Positions 62,576-64,000 of a stretch of 64,000 nucleotides of DNA are shown here, piece after piece. Below the pieces are notes generated by a model, which was not told where the DNA came from, searched no databases, and saw only the letters and a list, made by a program, of their open reading frames with translations. The translations under genes were made by a program, and so were the position numbers. Numbering within the stretch: position 1 is the stretch's first letter; the number at the start of each line of letters is the position of its first letter. Source of the DNA: Liopterus haemorrhoidalis (taxonomy: Eukaryota; Arthropoda; Insecta; Coleoptera; Dytiscidae); assembly GCA_963971575.1 (NCBI GenBank), contig OZ020617.1:22405403-22469402 (forward strand), in the 5' to 3' direction.

Positions 62576-62579
62576 ATTT

Positions 62580-63596
62580 GTATATTGACATTGTGTTTCT
62601 TTTCTTAAATTTATTATTATTATTATTATTATAGTTCTTAGTATCTCTTTTTTTTTTTTTTTTTCTAAACGAGGCTGTTCTACAAAAATTTTCCCCAGGC
62701 CGGTTCTATTACCAGTACGCTATTGCTTCCCACTTCACCTTTCTTCTTGCTGTCGTTATTTGAATTCCAAATCATGCGTTTTTCGTCCGAAAGTCTTCTT
62801 CAGAAATCTCATTTCAGTAGTTCTTATTTATATTTTGAATTTTCAGTCATCCGAATTTTATTTTTAGCTGAGTTCCGTATGACTCCGTAGGATACCGTAT
62901 TCGAAAATTAAGATATCTTTCAAAACAATTATTATTATTCTACCTCTTACTTGTTATTGAAAAATTAACGCTAGTCATATAAATTTAGGCACGTACACCC
63001 TAGCATTCAATAGATACAAAAATATAAAAGTATAAAATGCATATTGTTCTGAACTGTATGCATTTTATTTGAACTTGTTTTTACATTTGCAAAAGAGTTT
63101 CATGTTTTTATCCGCCACTTTTCAAAGGAGTAATATAGTCGAATTAATAAATATAAAAATATTCTATGTAAATAAATAAAAAAATAATGAACATCGTATA
63201 ACTTGGCATATGTATCAATTAACTTATGATTGGCAATTAAATGTAAAAAAATATATTTTACGAAATTTTAAGCAAAATATTTCTTTAAAATGATGTGACG
63301 AGCTGACCGGCTGACTAAAACTAGAGCTAATACTAGGGCCTTCGTGCCCACGTTTCTCAAAAATAATGGTTACCCTCTAAAACAAAAGCGTGTCTCTGAA
63401 GAGAGAGATTCTCTGAAATAAATAAATAAATAACGCCACTCTAAAAAATGGTAAGTTTAAAATGAACATAAATTTGAACAAATAAAATTAAATTTAGCTT
63501 CCAGGAGATAATACGGTTTCAAATATAATTATGCTTCTAATTACCTTTAGACAGGTACAAAGCACCTAGGAAAATTAATATGATATACAAAATGTG
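62580..63596. other. Non-coding stretch
   Basis: (ATT)n near 62610-62630 and poly(T) near 62648-62664. No coding or bounded element was recognised. Confidence 0.45.
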
Positions 63597-63706
63597 TTGT
63601 CGTGTAAATATACCATCGTACAAATGTTTGGCATATAAAATGTTTGGCGTATAATTTTCTACTCATATAAATGATGGCGTGTAAGTCTCCGTCGTACAAA
63701 TGAAGT
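63597..63706 (+). repeat. Degenerate short tandem array (about 16 bp units)
   Basis: Units such as CATCGTACAAATGTTT, GGCATATAAAATGTTT, GGCGTATAATTTTCTA and GTCGTACAAATGAAG repeat about seven times. The style (GGCG + AT-rich + T-run) resembles the small units in the arms of the Foldback-like element at 12270, but the sequences differ. Confidence 0.55.
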
Positions 63707-64000
63707 GTAGAAAATTCCGCCCACGTTATTTAGCTAGCTTATTTAATTTTCTGTACCCTTACTGTACAGCCTTTCTTAAATTAATGAAAAGTCATCCAAA
63801 ATTAATTTACATTCCCTGTATTTTAAAAATAAATTGTAATTAATTTCTTTCAAAGGATCTAATCATAATTATGTCTAAATCAATGATAATTAACAACCCC
63901 TCATTAATTTACTTTTTAATTAAACAGAAAATGTCAAGCAATCAGACAGATTTTTGGTACGTTGCAGCATTCACAAAAATGCTATAAATTTTATTTTATC
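63707..64000. other. Non-coding end of window
   Basis: AT-rich sequence with nothing recognised. Confidence 0.5.

Larger units (their letters stand above)
59685..62579 (-). mobile_element. Young non-autonomous Ty3/gypsy LTR element
   Basis: Two 235-bp LTRs that read as identical (59689-59923 and 62341-62575) are flanked by the 4-bp duplication ATTT (59685-59688 and 62576-62579). The element runs on the minus strand. It has a primer-binding site next to the 5' LTR, a single 711-codon ORF, and a purine tract next to the 3' LTR. Total length is 2.9 kb against about 5-7 kb for complete gypsy elements. Identical LTRs imply a recent insertion. Confidence 0.95.

Noticed and set aside
1..64000. CRISPR arrays, operons, bacterial signals
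   Set aside because: Tandem repeats here lack the repeat-spacer pattern, and all coding relics are eukaryotic transposon proteins.

Overview
The window looks like AT-rich intergenic DNA from a repeat-dense eukaryotic genome, most likely an insect. The element mix supports this: Tc1/mariner, hAT, piggyBac, PIF/Harbinger, Helitron, several non-LTR clades, copia, gypsy and tRNA-derived SINEs. The species cannot be named from sequence alone. I found no host protein-coding gene I could defend. Almost every recognisable coding stretch is a transposon protein, usually truncated, frameshifted or internally deleted. There are no operons, bacterial signals or CRISPR arrays.

Layout. 0-10 kb: hAT and other element ends, a piggyBac-derived TTAA element (3851-4449), a degenerate tandem array, a minus-strand LINE reverse transcriptase (5.1-6.3 kb) and a three-copy tandem repeat (8825-9152). 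9.7-20 kb: a hAT relic carrying a SINE, several LINE fragments, a Foldback-like element with long repeat-filled inverted arms (12270-13124), a hAT MITE, a copia fragment and a mariner fragment. 20-27 kb: first copy of a 0.7-kb MITE family running into a 9-bp satellite, a hAT relic, a Tc1 gene split by a MITE, and a deleted Harbinger inserted into a modular repeat. 27-42 kb: LINE fragments, SINEs, a 1.5-kb Tc1 with a probable intron, a TTAA element, a tandem array, a mariner and a Tc1 relic. 42-56 kb: nested hAT elements, second copy of the modular repeat, hAT MITEs with 8-bp duplications, two more copies of the MITE family, a LINE ORF1, a Helitron helicase split by a MITE, a mariner-like deletion element, a hAT transposase remnant and a mariner fragment. 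57-64 kb: third copy of the modular repeat, a LINE endonuclease fragment, a tRNA-like SINE, and a young gypsy element (59689-62575).

The only long intact frame is the gypsy element's 711-codon ORF. It fuses Gag and protease to the tail of integrase after loss of reverse transcriptase, RNase H and most of integrase. Its two 235-bp LTRs read as identical and it has a 4-bp target duplication, so it is recent and must have been copied by enzymes supplied in trans. The other main observations are the Foldback-like element, the intron-bearing Tc1, the three-copy modular repeat, and the strong nTCTAnnn target preference of the hAT MITEs.
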